A stretch of DNA of 19,146 nucleotides from an uncultured Clostridium sp. (GTDB taxonomy: Bacteria; Bacillota; Clostridia; Lachnospirales; Lachnospiraceae): assembly GCA_900553925.1 (NCBI GenBank), contig USFH01000024.1, positions 1-19,146 on the forward strand, written 5' to 3'. Made by a program: the position numbers and the translations under genes. Under the pieces are notes generated by a model. The model did no database searches and was not told the DNA's origin. It saw only the letters and a list, made by a program, of their open reading frames with translations. Below, in pieces: positions 1 to 7,398 of this stretch (within the stretch, counting starts at the first letter, position 1; each line of letters opens with the position of its first letter).

Positions 1-55
1 GACAGCCGCAGATCGCAATGACCATTACGAGCATATATATAATACAATTCTTCAT
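1..55 (-). CDS. Putative lipoprotein, N-terminal fragment only
   Basis: Only the first 18 codons are in the window; the gene runs off the left edge. Reading leftward from the ATG at 55 gives MKNCIIYMLVMVIAICGC. This is a short positively charged start, a hydrophobic stretch, and then I-C-G-C, which fits a lipobox with Cys18 as the lipidated residue. An AAAGGA SD lies about 6 bases upstream of the ATG. It diverges from the HD-GYP gene at 193. Inference: a membrane-anchored extracytoplasmic lipoprotein. The mature part is outside the window, so no function can be assigned. A chance hydrophobic frame is possible, but the SD plus the signal peptide make a real start likely. Confidence 0.55.
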   Translation of the reverse strand, partial: MKNCIIYMLVMVIAICGC

Positions 56-94
56 GCCATTCCTTTCTTTTCACACTTCGCTGACATCTACTCC

Positions 95-100
95 ATTATA
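95..100 (-). promoter_or_regulatory. Possible -10 box for the lipoprotein gene
   Basis: On the minus strand this is a perfect TATAAT about 40 bases upstream of the lipoprotein ATG. No good -35 hexamer stands 16-18 bases further upstream, so the call rests on the -10 alone. Confidence 0.3.
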
Positions 101-130
101 TGGATAATTGTAACGAGTTAGACTTTCTAA

Positions 131-159
131 TTGAAATTGGCTATGAAATCCTGTAAAAT
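131..159 (+). promoter_or_regulatory. Sigma-A type promoter for the HD-GYP gene
   Basis: TTGAAA (131-136) is followed after exactly 17 bases by TAAAAT (154-159). Each hexamer has 5 of 6 consensus bases. The start of transcription would fall near 166, giving a leader of about 27 bases with the SD in it. This makes the gene a likely single-gene vegetative transcript. Confidence 0.6.
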
Positions 160-192
160 GAATATAAGAATTTACAACGAAGGATGACGCTT

Positions 193-1278
193 ATGGCAAC
201 ACTTTTTACATCAGAATTAGAAGAGGGAATGGTCACGCTGACCGACACCTATTCCAATAACGGCAAGCTGATCGTTCCGAAAGATACTGTACTTACGAAG
301 AGTATTATCCAGATACTTTCCGGGAATGATGTTGTGTTTGTTGATGTCTCTGATATTGTGGAGCCTGCTGATAAATCACAGGAGAACGATCTCTCCTCTG
401 CGCTGGATGCCGAGAAAATCAAAGAAAAGCCACAATACAAAAAGTTTGTCCGCCGCTATGAGAAAAGCATCTCCGAGATGGGCGATCATTTAAACGATAT
501 TGTCTACAAGAATGCTCCGATCGATGTGGATATGATGCTGCAGAACACCATGACGACGATGAAGGCATTGAACGACTCCCCGCTCAGCATCTTCACGATG
601 CTTTCAACCATGAAAAATTATGATGATTCGACCTTCAACCATTCGTTAAACGTCGCACTCATCTGCAATATCTTCGCCGACTGGCTGAATCTGTCCGCAG
701 ATGACAAGAAGCTCATCACCGCCTGCGGTCTGTTCCATGATGTAGGCAAGCTGCTGATTCCGGATGCGATATTGAAGAAGCCGGGCAGGCTCACGAAGGA
801 CGAGTTCGACATTATCAAAACCCATCCGGTCAAAGGGTATCAGCTGTTACAGAAGAACAAGCTCGATCCGCATATCCAGTATACTGCTCTGATGCACCAC
901 GAGAAATGCGACGGCTCCGGCTATCCGATCGGGTTGACAGGAAATCAGATCGACTGGTGTGCCCAGATTGTCACAATCGCTGATATCTATGAGGCAATGA
1001 CTGCAAAACGTGTCTACCGCGGACCGATCAGTCCTTTTAAGGTCATCAACATGTTTGAAGAAGACGGGCTGAAAAAATACAACCCCAAATATCTGCTTAC
1101 TTTCTTAGAGCACGTCGTAAACAGCTATTTAAACTGCAAGGTACGTCTCTCAAACGGCGAGGAAGGCGATATTGTATTCATTAACAGGGTGCGTCTCTCG
1201 AAGCCGATGGTCAAGACAAAGAAAAATTTCATTGACCTGTCCAAGCAGCCAGATCTGAATATTGACAGTATATTATAA
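193..1278 (+). CDS. HD-GYP domain cyclic-di-GMP phosphodiesterase
   Basis: HD-GYP proteins hydrolyse the second messenger cyclic-di-GMP, which controls motility versus sessile life. The C-terminal two thirds carry the signature: His150 in FNHSLNVA, the HD pair in LFHDVGKLLIP (182-183), HPVKGYQLL, HHEKCDGSGYP (235-245, the GYP motif) and ADIYEAMTAKRVYR. The first ~130 residues hold a small strand-rich module with GMVTLTDTYSNNGKLIVPKDT, probably a regulatory domain; no receiver or membrane segment is seen. I start at 193 rather than the in-frame ATG at 184, because the SD (AAGGA, 180-184) would overlap that codon but sits 8 bases before 193. It is the only plus-strand gene and ends at a hairpin shared with scpB. 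The metal and GYP residues look intact, so it should be active. Confidence 0.93.
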   Translation: MATLFTSELEEGMVTLTDTYSNNGKLIVPKDTVLTKSIIQILSGNDVVFVDVSDIVEPADKSQENDLSSALDAEKIKEKPQYKKFVRRYEKSISEMGDHLNDIVYKNAPIDVDMMLQNTMTTMKALNDSPLSIFTMLSTMKNYDDSTFNHSLNVALICNIFADWLNLSADDKKLITACGLFHDVGKLLIPDAILKKPGRLTKDEFDIIKTHPVKGYQLLQKNKLDPHIQYTALMHHEKCDGSGYPIGLTGNQIDWCAQIVTIADIYEAMTAKRVYRGPISPFKVINMFEEDGLKKYNPKYLLTFLEHVVNSYLNCKVRLSNGEEGDIVFINRVRLSKPMVKTKKNFIDLSKQPDLNIDSIL

Positions 1279-1310
1279 ATGGGTATCTGCTCCACGAACA
1301 GATACCCATT
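1278..1310. terminator. Terminator between convergent HD-GYP and scpB genes
   Basis: A perfect 12-bp stem (1278-1289 with 1299-1310, AATGGGTATCTG) encloses a 9-base loop. On the plus strand it is followed by TTCTATCTCTTTT, so it mainly serves the HD-GYP gene. On the minus strand the stem is followed by TATAATATA rather than a T run, so termination of the scpB transcript there would be weaker. Confidence 0.8.
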
Positions 1311-1329
1311 TTCTATCTCTTTTATACGA

Positions 1330-1905
1330 TTATACTTCTACCTTCACATTGACTTCATCCATTGCTTCCTGCCGGAACCGCTCAATCTTATCCGGTGTGA
1401 TCGACGGCAGCTCCTCCATAGACGACACGCCAAAGCACCGCAGGAAATCTTCGGTTGTACCGAACAGGATCGGTCTTCCGACTGCGTCTAACCGTCCAAC
1501 CTCTGTGATCAGATTGTATTCCACTAGTCGGTTGATTGCATGCACGCACGACACACCGCGGATTGCCTCAATCTCCTGTCTTGTGACCGGCTGCTTATAT
1601 GCCACGATGGATAATGTCTCCATTAGGGAATCCGTCAGGCTGTGCTTCTTCGGAATATTGACCAGATTCGACAATATATCGTAATATTCGTTCTTCGTGC
1701 AAAGCTGGTATGCATTCTCCAGCTTCACGATCTTGATGCCCCGGTCTTCTTCCTCATACCGAACCATCATATCATCCAGAATCTTCTGCAGTGTCTTCGT
1801 ATCCACCTGCAGAACATCGGACAGATCTTTTAATTCTACTGCATCTCCCATGGAAAAAAGAACCGCTTCAATCGCAGCCTCTGTTTTCTTCACGCTTTCT
1901 TCCAC
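1330..1905 (-). CDS. scpB: Segregation and condensation protein B
   Basis: ScpB is the winged-helix subunit of the SMC-ScpA-ScpB condensin that compacts and separates chromosomes. The 191-residue product has the family layout: an N-terminal helical start (EAAIEAVLFSMGDAVELKDL), a first winged-helix domain and a second one with LSIVAYKQPVTRQEIEAIRGVSC and GRPILFGTTEDFLRCFG. Translation starts at a GTG (1905-1903); GGAGG lies 8 bases upstream and no competing ATG is better placed. It follows scpA after a 52-base gap and is the last gene of the spoIVA-scpA-scpB group. Length and motifs are normal, and identification is secure. Confidence 0.95.
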   Translation of the reverse strand: MEESVKKTEAAIEAVLFSMGDAVELKDLSDVLQVDTKTLQKILDDMMVRYEEEDRGIKIVKLENAYQLCTKNEYYDILSNLVNIPKKHSLTDSLMETLSIVAYKQPVTRQEIEAIRGVSCVHAINRLVEYNLITEVGRLDAVGRPILFGTTEDFLRCFGVSSMEELPSITPDKIERFRQEAMDEVNVKVEV

Positions 1906-1957
1906 TCTATGTTCCTCCGTTCTTATATCCGTAATCTGTATTCTGTCTGACTACCCG

Positions 1958-2710
1958 CTAAGCCTCGAGGGAGTCAATGATGATATCGCCGAACAATTCA
2001 TCCTGCCGGATCGTGATATCCCCGACCTTCATCAGCTCTAAGATTGCCATAAATGTCACAATAATATTGATCTTGCTCGCCTGGATCTCCAGCAGCGTCT
2101 TGAAATTAATCCCCTTTAACCCGCGGATGCCCGCCCGGATCTCTTCCATCTTATCTTCGATCCGCACTTCATCCTTCTCGATCGTACCGAATTTGCTTCG
2201 TACCGGGTCGACACGATCGACCGTGCGCTTCATCACCTGGGTGAATATCTCATTTAATTTCGCAAGCGTTACATCTCCGATCACGTCTGCCGGATCAATC
2301 TCTTCTTTGTATTCCATTACTTCCTTCGGAATCGTTGCCGGTTTATAATAGTTCTTCTCCGCATCCAGATTCATATCTTTTAGTTCCAGCGATGCGTATT
2401 TGTACATCTTGTATTCCAATAAACGACGCACAAGCTCGGCACGCGGATCTTCCTCTTCTTCCTCTTCCTTCTCCTCGCGCGGCAGCAGCATCTTCGCTTT
2501 GATCGAGATCAGTGTCGCAGCCATGACAAGAAATTCGCTCATGACATCCAGATTCTCCTCCTGCATCCGGTTCACATAGTCCAGGTACTGCTCCGTAATC
2601 TCAACGATCGGTATATCAAATATATTAAATTTGTTCTTGTCGATCAGATGAAGCAGCAGGTCAAGCGGACCTTCAAACTCATTGATCTTGAATTCCAGTT
2701 TTTCTTCCAT
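1958..2710 (-). CDS. scpA: Segregation and condensation protein A
   Basis: ScpA is the kleisin that bridges the SMC heads and binds ScpB in the bacterial condensin. The N-terminus FEGPLDLLLHLIDKNKFNIFDIP and the following ITEQYLDYV are family hallmarks. An acidic linker around residues 85-93 (EEKEEEEEED) and a C-terminal winged-helix region (residues ~190-250) complete a normal 250-residue protein. The start is odd: the 20 bases before the ATG contain no purine-rich SD, unlike most neighbours, while a good promoter ends 8 bases upstream, suggesting a leaderless message. No other in-frame start preserves the conserved N-terminus. The gene lies 21 bases after the spoIVA stop. Confidence 0.96.
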   Translation of the reverse strand: MEEKLEFKINEFEGPLDLLLHLIDKNKFNIFDIPIVEITEQYLDYVNRMQEENLDVMSEFLVMAATLISIKAKMLLPREEKEEEEEEDPRAELVRRLLEYKMYKYASLELKDMNLDAEKNYYKPATIPKEVMEYKEEIDPADVIGDVTLAKLNEIFTQVMKRTVDRVDPVRSKFGTIEKDEVRIEDKMEEIRAGIRGLKGINFKTLLEIQASKINIIVTFMAILELMKVGDITIRQDELFGDIIIDSLEA

Positions 2711-2718
2711 ACCCGGCT

Positions 2719-2747
2719 ATTCTAACATCTTTTATATAATAATGCAA
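2719..2747 (-). promoter_or_regulatory. Candidate extended -10 promoter for scpAB
   Basis: On the minus strand TTGCAT (2742-2747) is followed after 17 bases by TAGAAT (2719-2724), which has 5 of 6 consensus bases and a TGT extension in front. Only 8 bases separate the -10 from the scpA ATG, so RNA would begin at or within about 2 bases of the start codon. It lies across the end of spoIVA and would free scpAB from sporulation control. Confidence 0.5.
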
Positions 2748-4192
2748 ACCATTCCACCATTCGAATCGTTCACAATCTTCTCCATTGTATCCTGTAATTT
2801 CTGCTGGCTTTCCTGTGTAATCCTGTTGATTTTCGCCGACAGTCCATCCTCCACGAGCTGACGCACCGTCTTGCCGAATATATTTACATCCCAGATACCA
2901 TCCTGCTTCTCCTCATCCTGATGGATATAGGCAATCAGATCCTTCGCCTGCTCCTCGGAACCAACGATCGGAGCAATCTCTGTCGTAATGTTTGCTTTGA
3001 TCAGGTGGATCGATGGTGCCTGTGCGGTCAGCTTCACACCATATTTGTTCCCGGATTTGATAATCTCCGGTTCACCGAGCCGGATATCTGCAAGCTCCGG
3101 TGTCACGGATCCATAACCGGTCTTGCACGACTGCAGCAGCGCGGCGCTGACCTTCGTACAGGCTGATTTCGTAGCAGCAAGCGCCCGGACAGCCTTCATG
3201 AAATCATATTCATTCTCAATCGTCTCGCCGAAGATCTCCGAGAGCATCGTGTAATAATACTCCGGCTTTAAGACCATCTCGATCTCGACAGAGCCATCTG
3301 CCAGATTCAGTTCCTGCATCCGCACGGACTCCAGATACTCATCCTGTACAAATTCATATTCCGCAGCATCCTTCATAAGACGCATCGAAGCAAACATTTC
3401 TGCCGCATTCTTCACGATCCGGTCTTTGATCTCATCTTTTAATTCCAGTGCTTCCACCCATTTCGGAATCCGGAACCGTACGCATGTCACCGGAAAATCA
3501 AGCAGCAGTGCCTCGAAGATATGTACCACATCTGCCTTGCGGAGCTGATCACAGTTGACCGGCAATACAGCCACTCCGTATGCCTGCTGCAGTTCATCTG
3601 CGAGTGCAATCGTCTCCGGACTCGAAGGCTTTCTGGTGTTCAATATGACGATAAATGGTTTCCCGATCGACTTTAACTCCTGGATTGTCTGTGTCTCCGG
3701 TTGTATGTACGCACTCCGGTCAAGCTCAGAAACCGTGTCATCGCAGGTAACGACAATTCCGACGGTCGAATGATCATAGATAACCTTTTTGGTGCCAATC
3801 TCCGCCGCCTTTGTAAACGGAATATCATAATCAAACCATGGTGTCTTCACAAGACGTTCCCTGCCATCCTCCTCGTGTCCCTCTGCCCCCTGCACCATGT
3901 ATCCGACACAATCGATCATACGGCATTTGAAATGTACACCATCCTCGAACAGAACCTCCACCGCTTCCTTCGGAATAAATTTCGGCTCTGTAGTCATAAC
4001 AGTCTTCCCCGCCGCTGACTGTGGCAGTTCGTCAAGCGCACGTTTCCGGTTATGCTCATCGGTGATTGCAGGAAGAACCATGAGCTCCATAAATCGTTTG
4101 ATGAAGGTCGATTTTCCCGTCCGGACCGGTCCAACTACACCGATGTAGATCTCCCCATTTGTACGTGTTTCTATCTCCTTATAGATATTCAT
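2732..4192 (-). CDS. spoIVA: Stage IV sporulation protein A (spore coat morphogenetic ATPase)
   Basis: SpoIVA is made in the mother cell, coats the forespore surface, hydrolyses ATP to polymerise, and forms the basement layer of the spore coat. The 486-residue product matches the family from end to end: Walker A GPVRTGKST (21-29), RALDELPQSAAGKTVMTTEPKF, the DCVGYMVQGAEG segment, PWFDYDIPFTKAAEIGT, EPEIIKSGNKYGVKLTA, APSIHLIKANI, and a hydrophobic C-terminus (GGMVCIII) of the kind used for SpoVM-dependent anchoring. B. subtilis SpoIVA is about 492 residues. AGGAGG stands 5 bases before the ATG. A sigma-E-like promoter lies upstream and the gpsA terminator insulates it. Its presence implies that the organism makes endospores. 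Confidence 0.98.
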   Translation of the reverse strand: MNIYKEIETRTNGEIYIGVVGPVRTGKSTFIKRFMELMVLPAITDEHNRKRALDELPQSAAGKTVMTTEPKFIPKEAVEVLFEDGVHFKCRMIDCVGYMVQGAEGHEEDGRERLVKTPWFDYDIPFTKAAEIGTKKVIYDHSTVGIVVTCDDTVSELDRSAYIQPETQTIQELKSIGKPFIVILNTRKPSSPETIALADELQQAYGVAVLPVNCDQLRKADVVHIFEALLLDFPVTCVRFRIPKWVEALELKDEIKDRIVKNAAEMFASMRLMKDAAEYEFVQDEYLESVRMQELNLADGSVEIEMVLKPEYYYTMLSEIFGETIENEYDFMKAVRALAATKSACTKVSAALLQSCKTGYGSVTPELADIRLGEPEIIKSGNKYGVKLTAQAPSIHLIKANITTEIAPIVGSEEQAKDLIAYIHQDEEKQDGIWDVNIFGKTVRQLVEDGLSAKINRITQESQQKLQDTMEKIVNDSNGGMVCIII

Positions 4193-4236
4193 AGCATCCT
4201 CCTATACATGGATCCATATGTTCAATAACTCAATAT

Positions 4237-4264
4237 AATATATGTCCGGCTGCATGATTTATTC
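4237..4264 (-). promoter_or_regulatory. Candidate sigma-E promoter for spoIVA
   Basis: On the minus strand GAATAAA (4258-4264) fits the sigma-E -35 pattern at every position, and CATATATT (4237-4244) matches the CATACA-T -10 at all but one fixed position. The spacer is 13 bases. Transcription would begin near 4230, about 38 bases before the spoIVA ATG. Sigma-E control of spoIVA is established in B. subtilis; the site here is an inference from sequence. Confidence 0.6.
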
Positions 4265-4265
4265 C

Positions 4266-4299
4266 AAAAAAATAGAAGCTATCTGCTGACAGCTTCTAT
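4266..4299 (-). terminator. Rho-independent terminator after gpsA
   Basis: A perfect 9-bp stem (ATAGAAGCT, 4272-4280 with 4291-4299) and a 10-base loop are followed on the minus strand by a run of seven T (4272-4266). It closes the DUF512-der-plsY-gpsA transcript, and its T run ends one base from the spoIVA -35 box. Confidence 0.88.
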
Positions 4300-4337
4300 C
4301 TCACGTCTTTATAACTCGGTTTTATAGATTTGACTTT

Positions 4338-5357
4338 CTATGCCTGCTCACCGTCCCAGGCAAGTCTGGTAGATTCCGATGTACGGTTTCTTGTGAGCAG
4401 CATCTTCATACCCTCTGCTGCATTTAAGTCCTCGAACAACACCTGATTGACGACCGACACGATCGGCATCTCCACGCCGTATTTCCGGCTGAGCTTATAT
4501 GCTGCCTTCGCAGAATACACGCCCTCGACAACCATCTGTACCTCGTCCATTGCCTCTTTATAGGTCTTACCCTGTCCCATCAGGAATCCTGCCTTCCGGT
4601 TCCGGCTATGCTTCGACTCACAGGTTACGATCAGATCTCCGATTCCGGAAAGACCTGCAAATGTTTCAAGTTTACCACCCATGGCTGTGCCGAGACGGAT
4701 GATCTCTGCGATACCACGTGTGATGATTGCTGCCTTCGCATTGTCGCCGCAGCCAAGTCCATCACCAACACCTGCCGCAAGTGCGATGACATTCTTCAAC
4801 GCCCCGCCAAGCTCAATGCCGATCACATCCGGACTTGCATACACGCGGAAGTAATCGTTCATGAATGCATCCTGGATCATAAGTGCTGTTTCTTTATCTT
4901 TTGCGCCGGCAACTACCGTCGTAGGCATACGTTTTCCAACTTCCTCTGCATGGCTTGGTCCGGATAAGACACCGACCTTGCACTGCGGAATTTCTTCGTG
5001 TATTACCTCTGTCAGTGTCTTCAGGGATTCATCCTCGATTCCCTTCGAGACATTCACAATGGTATGTGCTTCTGTTATGTACGGTGCCACCCGCTTTGCG
5101 GTACTTCTGATAAATGGCGATGGAACAACCATCACGAGAAGCTCTGCATCCTTGCACACCTCCTGCTCGTCTGTCGTAAATCGCACCGAATCCGGCAGCT
5201 TCACACCCGGAAGCTTCGTCAGATGCTCGCGTTTCGTATCGAGCATTTCGATCTCCTTTGCATCGATGGACCATACAGTCACATCATGTCCGTTATCAGA
5301 CAGCAAAACTGTTAATGCGGTACCCCAGCTTCCTGCTCCTAATATACCAATCTTCAT
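4338..5357 (-). CDS. gpsA: Glycerol-3-phosphate dehydrogenase [NAD(P)+]
   Basis: GpsA reduces dihydroxyacetone phosphate to sn-glycerol 3-phosphate, the backbone for phospholipids. The N-terminus MKIGILGAGSWGTAL is the Rossmann nucleotide-binding loop (GAGSWG, 7-12). NVSKGIE includes Lys105, SGPSHAEEV is the conserved substrate-pocket segment, and GGALKNVIALAAG includes the catalytic Lys188. I place the start at the ATG at 5357 (339 residues): AGGGGG lies 8 bases upstream and the Rossmann strand begins directly. An in-frame ATG at 5384 would add nine residues lacking conservation. It follows plsY, whose enzyme consumes the product, by 47 bases and ends at a strong terminator. Confidence 0.96.
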   Translation of the reverse strand: MKIGILGAGSWGTALTVLLSDNGHDVTVWSIDAKEIEMLDTKREHLTKLPGVKLPDSVRFTTDEQEVCKDAELLVMVVPSPFIRSTAKRVAPYITEAHTIVNVSKGIEDESLKTLTEVIHEEIPQCKVGVLSGPSHAEEVGKRMPTTVVAGAKDKETALMIQDAFMNDYFRVYASPDVIGIELGGALKNVIALAAGVGDGLGCGDNAKAAIITRGIAEIIRLGTAMGGKLETFAGLSGIGDLIVTCESKHSRNRKAGFLMGQGKTYKEAMDEVQMVVEGVYSAKAAYKLSRKYGVEMPIVSVVNQVLFEDLNAAEGMKMLLTRNRTSESTRLAWDGEQA

Positions 5358-5404
5358 TTTGTTTACCCCCTGTCCCATAAGCATTCTTGTCTATCTCTTA
5401 TTAT

Positions 5405-6073
5405 CTACGCAGTTTTCTTTGCGCCCAGTTTATTTTCCTCATGATGCAGCAGGCGCACGATGTTCGCATGATGCCGCACGATTGCCATTCCGCATATCAC
5501 CGCTACCACGATCACACTCTCTACCATCGCATGATACGATGCTGCACTTGCCAGATCAAAGCTGTATCTTCCATGAAATGCGAAAATCGCGTACTCGATA
5601 CAGAACATCGTCACGATGGTGATAGAGCCAAGGGAGACATATCTGGTGATTGCAACAATCACAATAAATGCAATCAGACAACTGACGATGATCACAGGAT
5701 CTAAGAATCCAACGATGATACCCGCCGTTGTTGCAATTCCCTTTCCCCCCTTGAAATGCAGATAACAAGGAAAGTTATGTCCAAGCACTGTTCCAAGTCC
5801 GGCATAGGCAAGGTACAGATACACCTCGTTTGGATACAAATGTCCGATCACAACATGCACGATCGCGCTGATGATGATTGCCTTGAACAGATCGCCGATA
5901 AATACGATCAGTCCGGCTTTCTTCCCGAGTACCCGGAGGGCATTCGTCGTTCCGGCGTTGCCGCTTCCATGCTCTCTAATATCAATACCTTTCATTCTTC
6001 CATAGATATACGATGTCTGAAGTAGTCCAAATGCATAGCCTGCTATCAGGCAGATCACTCTCGCTAGTATCAT
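5405..6073 (-). CDS. plsY: Glycerol-3-phosphate acyltransferase PlsY
   Basis: PlsY is an integral membrane enzyme that transfers the acyl group from acyl-phosphate to glycerol 3-phosphate, the first step of phosphatidic acid synthesis in most bacteria. The three family motifs are visible: SGNAGTTN (37-44), GHNFP followed by FKGGKGIAT (98-115), and RHHANIVRLLHHEE near the C-terminus. Five or so hydrophobic segments separate them, as expected. At 222 residues it is slightly longer than typical. The ATG lies 2 bases after the der stop and its SD (AGAGGAAAG) is inside the end of der, so translation is probably coupled. With gpsA next in line, the pair forms a lipid-precursor unit. Confidence 0.96.
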   Translation of the reverse strand: MILARVICLIAGYAFGLLQTSYIYGRMKGIDIREHGSGNAGTTNALRVLGKKAGLIVFIGDLFKAIIISAIVHVVIGHLYPNEVYLYLAYAGLGTVLGHNFPCYLHFKGGKGIATTAGIIVGFLDPVIIVSCLIAFIVIVAITRYVSLGSITIVTMFCIEYAIFAFHGRYSFDLASAASYHAMVESVIVVAVICGMAIVRHHANIVRLLHHEENKLGAKKTA

Positions 6074-6075
6074 GA

Positions 6076-7398
6076 TTATTTTTCTTTCCTCTCCCGTATA
6101 ATAAACTTTAACGGCGTTCCTTTAAAGCCAAACGCCTCACGTATTTTATTCTCGATGTATCTCGTATAAGAAAAATGCATCAGTTCCTTGTCATTGACAA
6201 AAATGACAAACGTCGGCGGTTTCACAGAAACCTGTGTGATATAGTAAAGTCTCAGGCGTTTGCCCTTATCAGAAGGCGGCTGGTTCAATGCAACTGCTTC
6301 TGCCATGATCTCATTTAATACACCCGTTGCCACACGAAGCGAATGATTCTCGATGACCATATCGATCATCTCGAAAAGCTTCGGCAGACGCTGTCCGGTC
6401 TCCGCAGAGATAAAAAGCAGCTCTGCATATGGCATATACGAGAGTTTCTCACGCACATCCTCCGTGAACTTCTTCATCGTCTTGTCGTTTTTCTCGATTG
6501 CATCCCATTTATTCACAGCGATAATCATACCCTTACCGCGCTCATGGGCGATACCTGCAATCTTGGCATCCTGATCGGTAATTCCCTCCGTCGCATCGAT
6601 GACAAGCACAGCCACATTGCATCGCTCCACCGCTGATACCGTACGGATGATACTGTACCGCTCAATCTCTTCCTTGATCTTATTCTTCCGGCGCAGTCCC
6701 GCTGTATCAATAAATACATACTCGGTGCCGTTCCTTTTGATCGTTGTATCAATCGCGTCACGTGTCGTACCGGCAATGTTCGATACGATCACACGATCCT
6801 CACCGAGCAGCTTGTTGATGATGGATGATTTACCTACGTTCGGCTTTCCGATGATTGCGATACGTGGGCGCTCATCCTCTTCTTCATTTAATGCATTCTC
6901 GCCAAAATGCTTGACAACCTCATCGAGCATATCTCCAAGTCCAAGCTGGGATGCCGCAGAGATTGGCTGTGGATCCCCCAGTCCCAGATTGTAAAACTCG
7001 TATACATCCGGCATAAACTTCTCGAAGCTGTCCACCTTATTGACAACCAGCACGATTGGCTTTTTTGAACGGCGCAGCATGTCCGCAACCTTTCCGTCCG
7101 CATCGACAAGCCCCTGACGGACATCTGTGACAAACATGATCACATCTGCTGTCTCAATCGCGATCTCCGCCTGTTCGCGCATACTCTTCAATATAATATC
7201 GTTGGATTCCGGCTCGATACCGCCTGTATCCACGATCGTAAAATTATAATTTAACCATGTCACATCGGCATAGATCCGATCCCGCGTAACACCCGGCGTA
7301 TCCTGTACGATCGAGATACGATCGCCCGCCAGCGTATTAAACAATGTAGATTTACCGACATTAGGTCTGCCGACAATGGCAACAACCGGTCTACTCAT
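6076..7398 (-). CDS. der: Ribosome biogenesis GTPase Der (EngA)
   Basis: Der is an essential double GTPase needed for maturation of the 50S ribosomal subunit. The 440-residue product has two G domains in tandem: G1 GRPNVGKST (10-18), DTGG (57-60), NKVD (120-123); then GKPNVGKSS (184-192), DTAG (231-234) and NKWD near 297. A C-terminal KH-like domain follows (~350-440, ending AFGFKGTPLKFIIRERKEK). GGAG lies 7 bases before the ATG, and the first bases overlap the end of the DUF512 gene (ATGAGTAG). This gene order with DUF512 before it and plsY-gpsA after it is common in Clostridia. Confidence 0.98.
   Translation of the reverse strand: MSRPVVAIVGRPNVGKSTLFNTLAGDRISIVQDTPGVTRDRIYADVTWLNYNFTIVDTGGIEPESNDIILKSMREQAEIAIETADVIMFVTDVRQGLVDADGKVADMLRRSKKPIVLVVNKVDSFEKFMPDVYEFYNLGLGDPQPISAASQLGLGDMLDEVVKHFGENALNEEEDERPRIAIIGKPNVGKSSIINKLLGEDRVIVSNIAGTTRDAIDTTIKRNGTEYVFIDTAGLRRKNKIKEEIERYSIIRTVSAVERCNVAVLVIDATEGITDQDAKIAGIAHERGKGMIIAVNKWDAIEKNDKTMKKFTEDVREKLSYMPYAELLFISAETGQRLPKLFEMIDMVIENHSLRVATGVLNEIMAEAVALNQPPSDKGKRLRLYYITQVSVKPPTFVIFVNDKELMHFSYTRYIENKIREAFGFKGTPLKFIIRERKEK

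Noticed and set aside
1262..2041. Plus-strand frames opposite scpB and the scpA-scpB gap
   Set aside because: They are antisense to a clear scpB with its own SD and follow the HD-GYP terminator; composition is that of shadow frames.
5358..5384. Nine extra N-terminal residues on gpsA (ATG at 5384)
   Set aside because: The SD and the Rossmann strand both fit the ATG at 5357; the extension is not conserved in the family.
4861..5622. Long plus-strand open frame (253 codons) across gpsA and plsY
   Set aside because: It is antisense to two well-conserved genes, has no SD, and reads as Ser/Thr/Pro-rich low-conservation sequence typical of a shadow frame.
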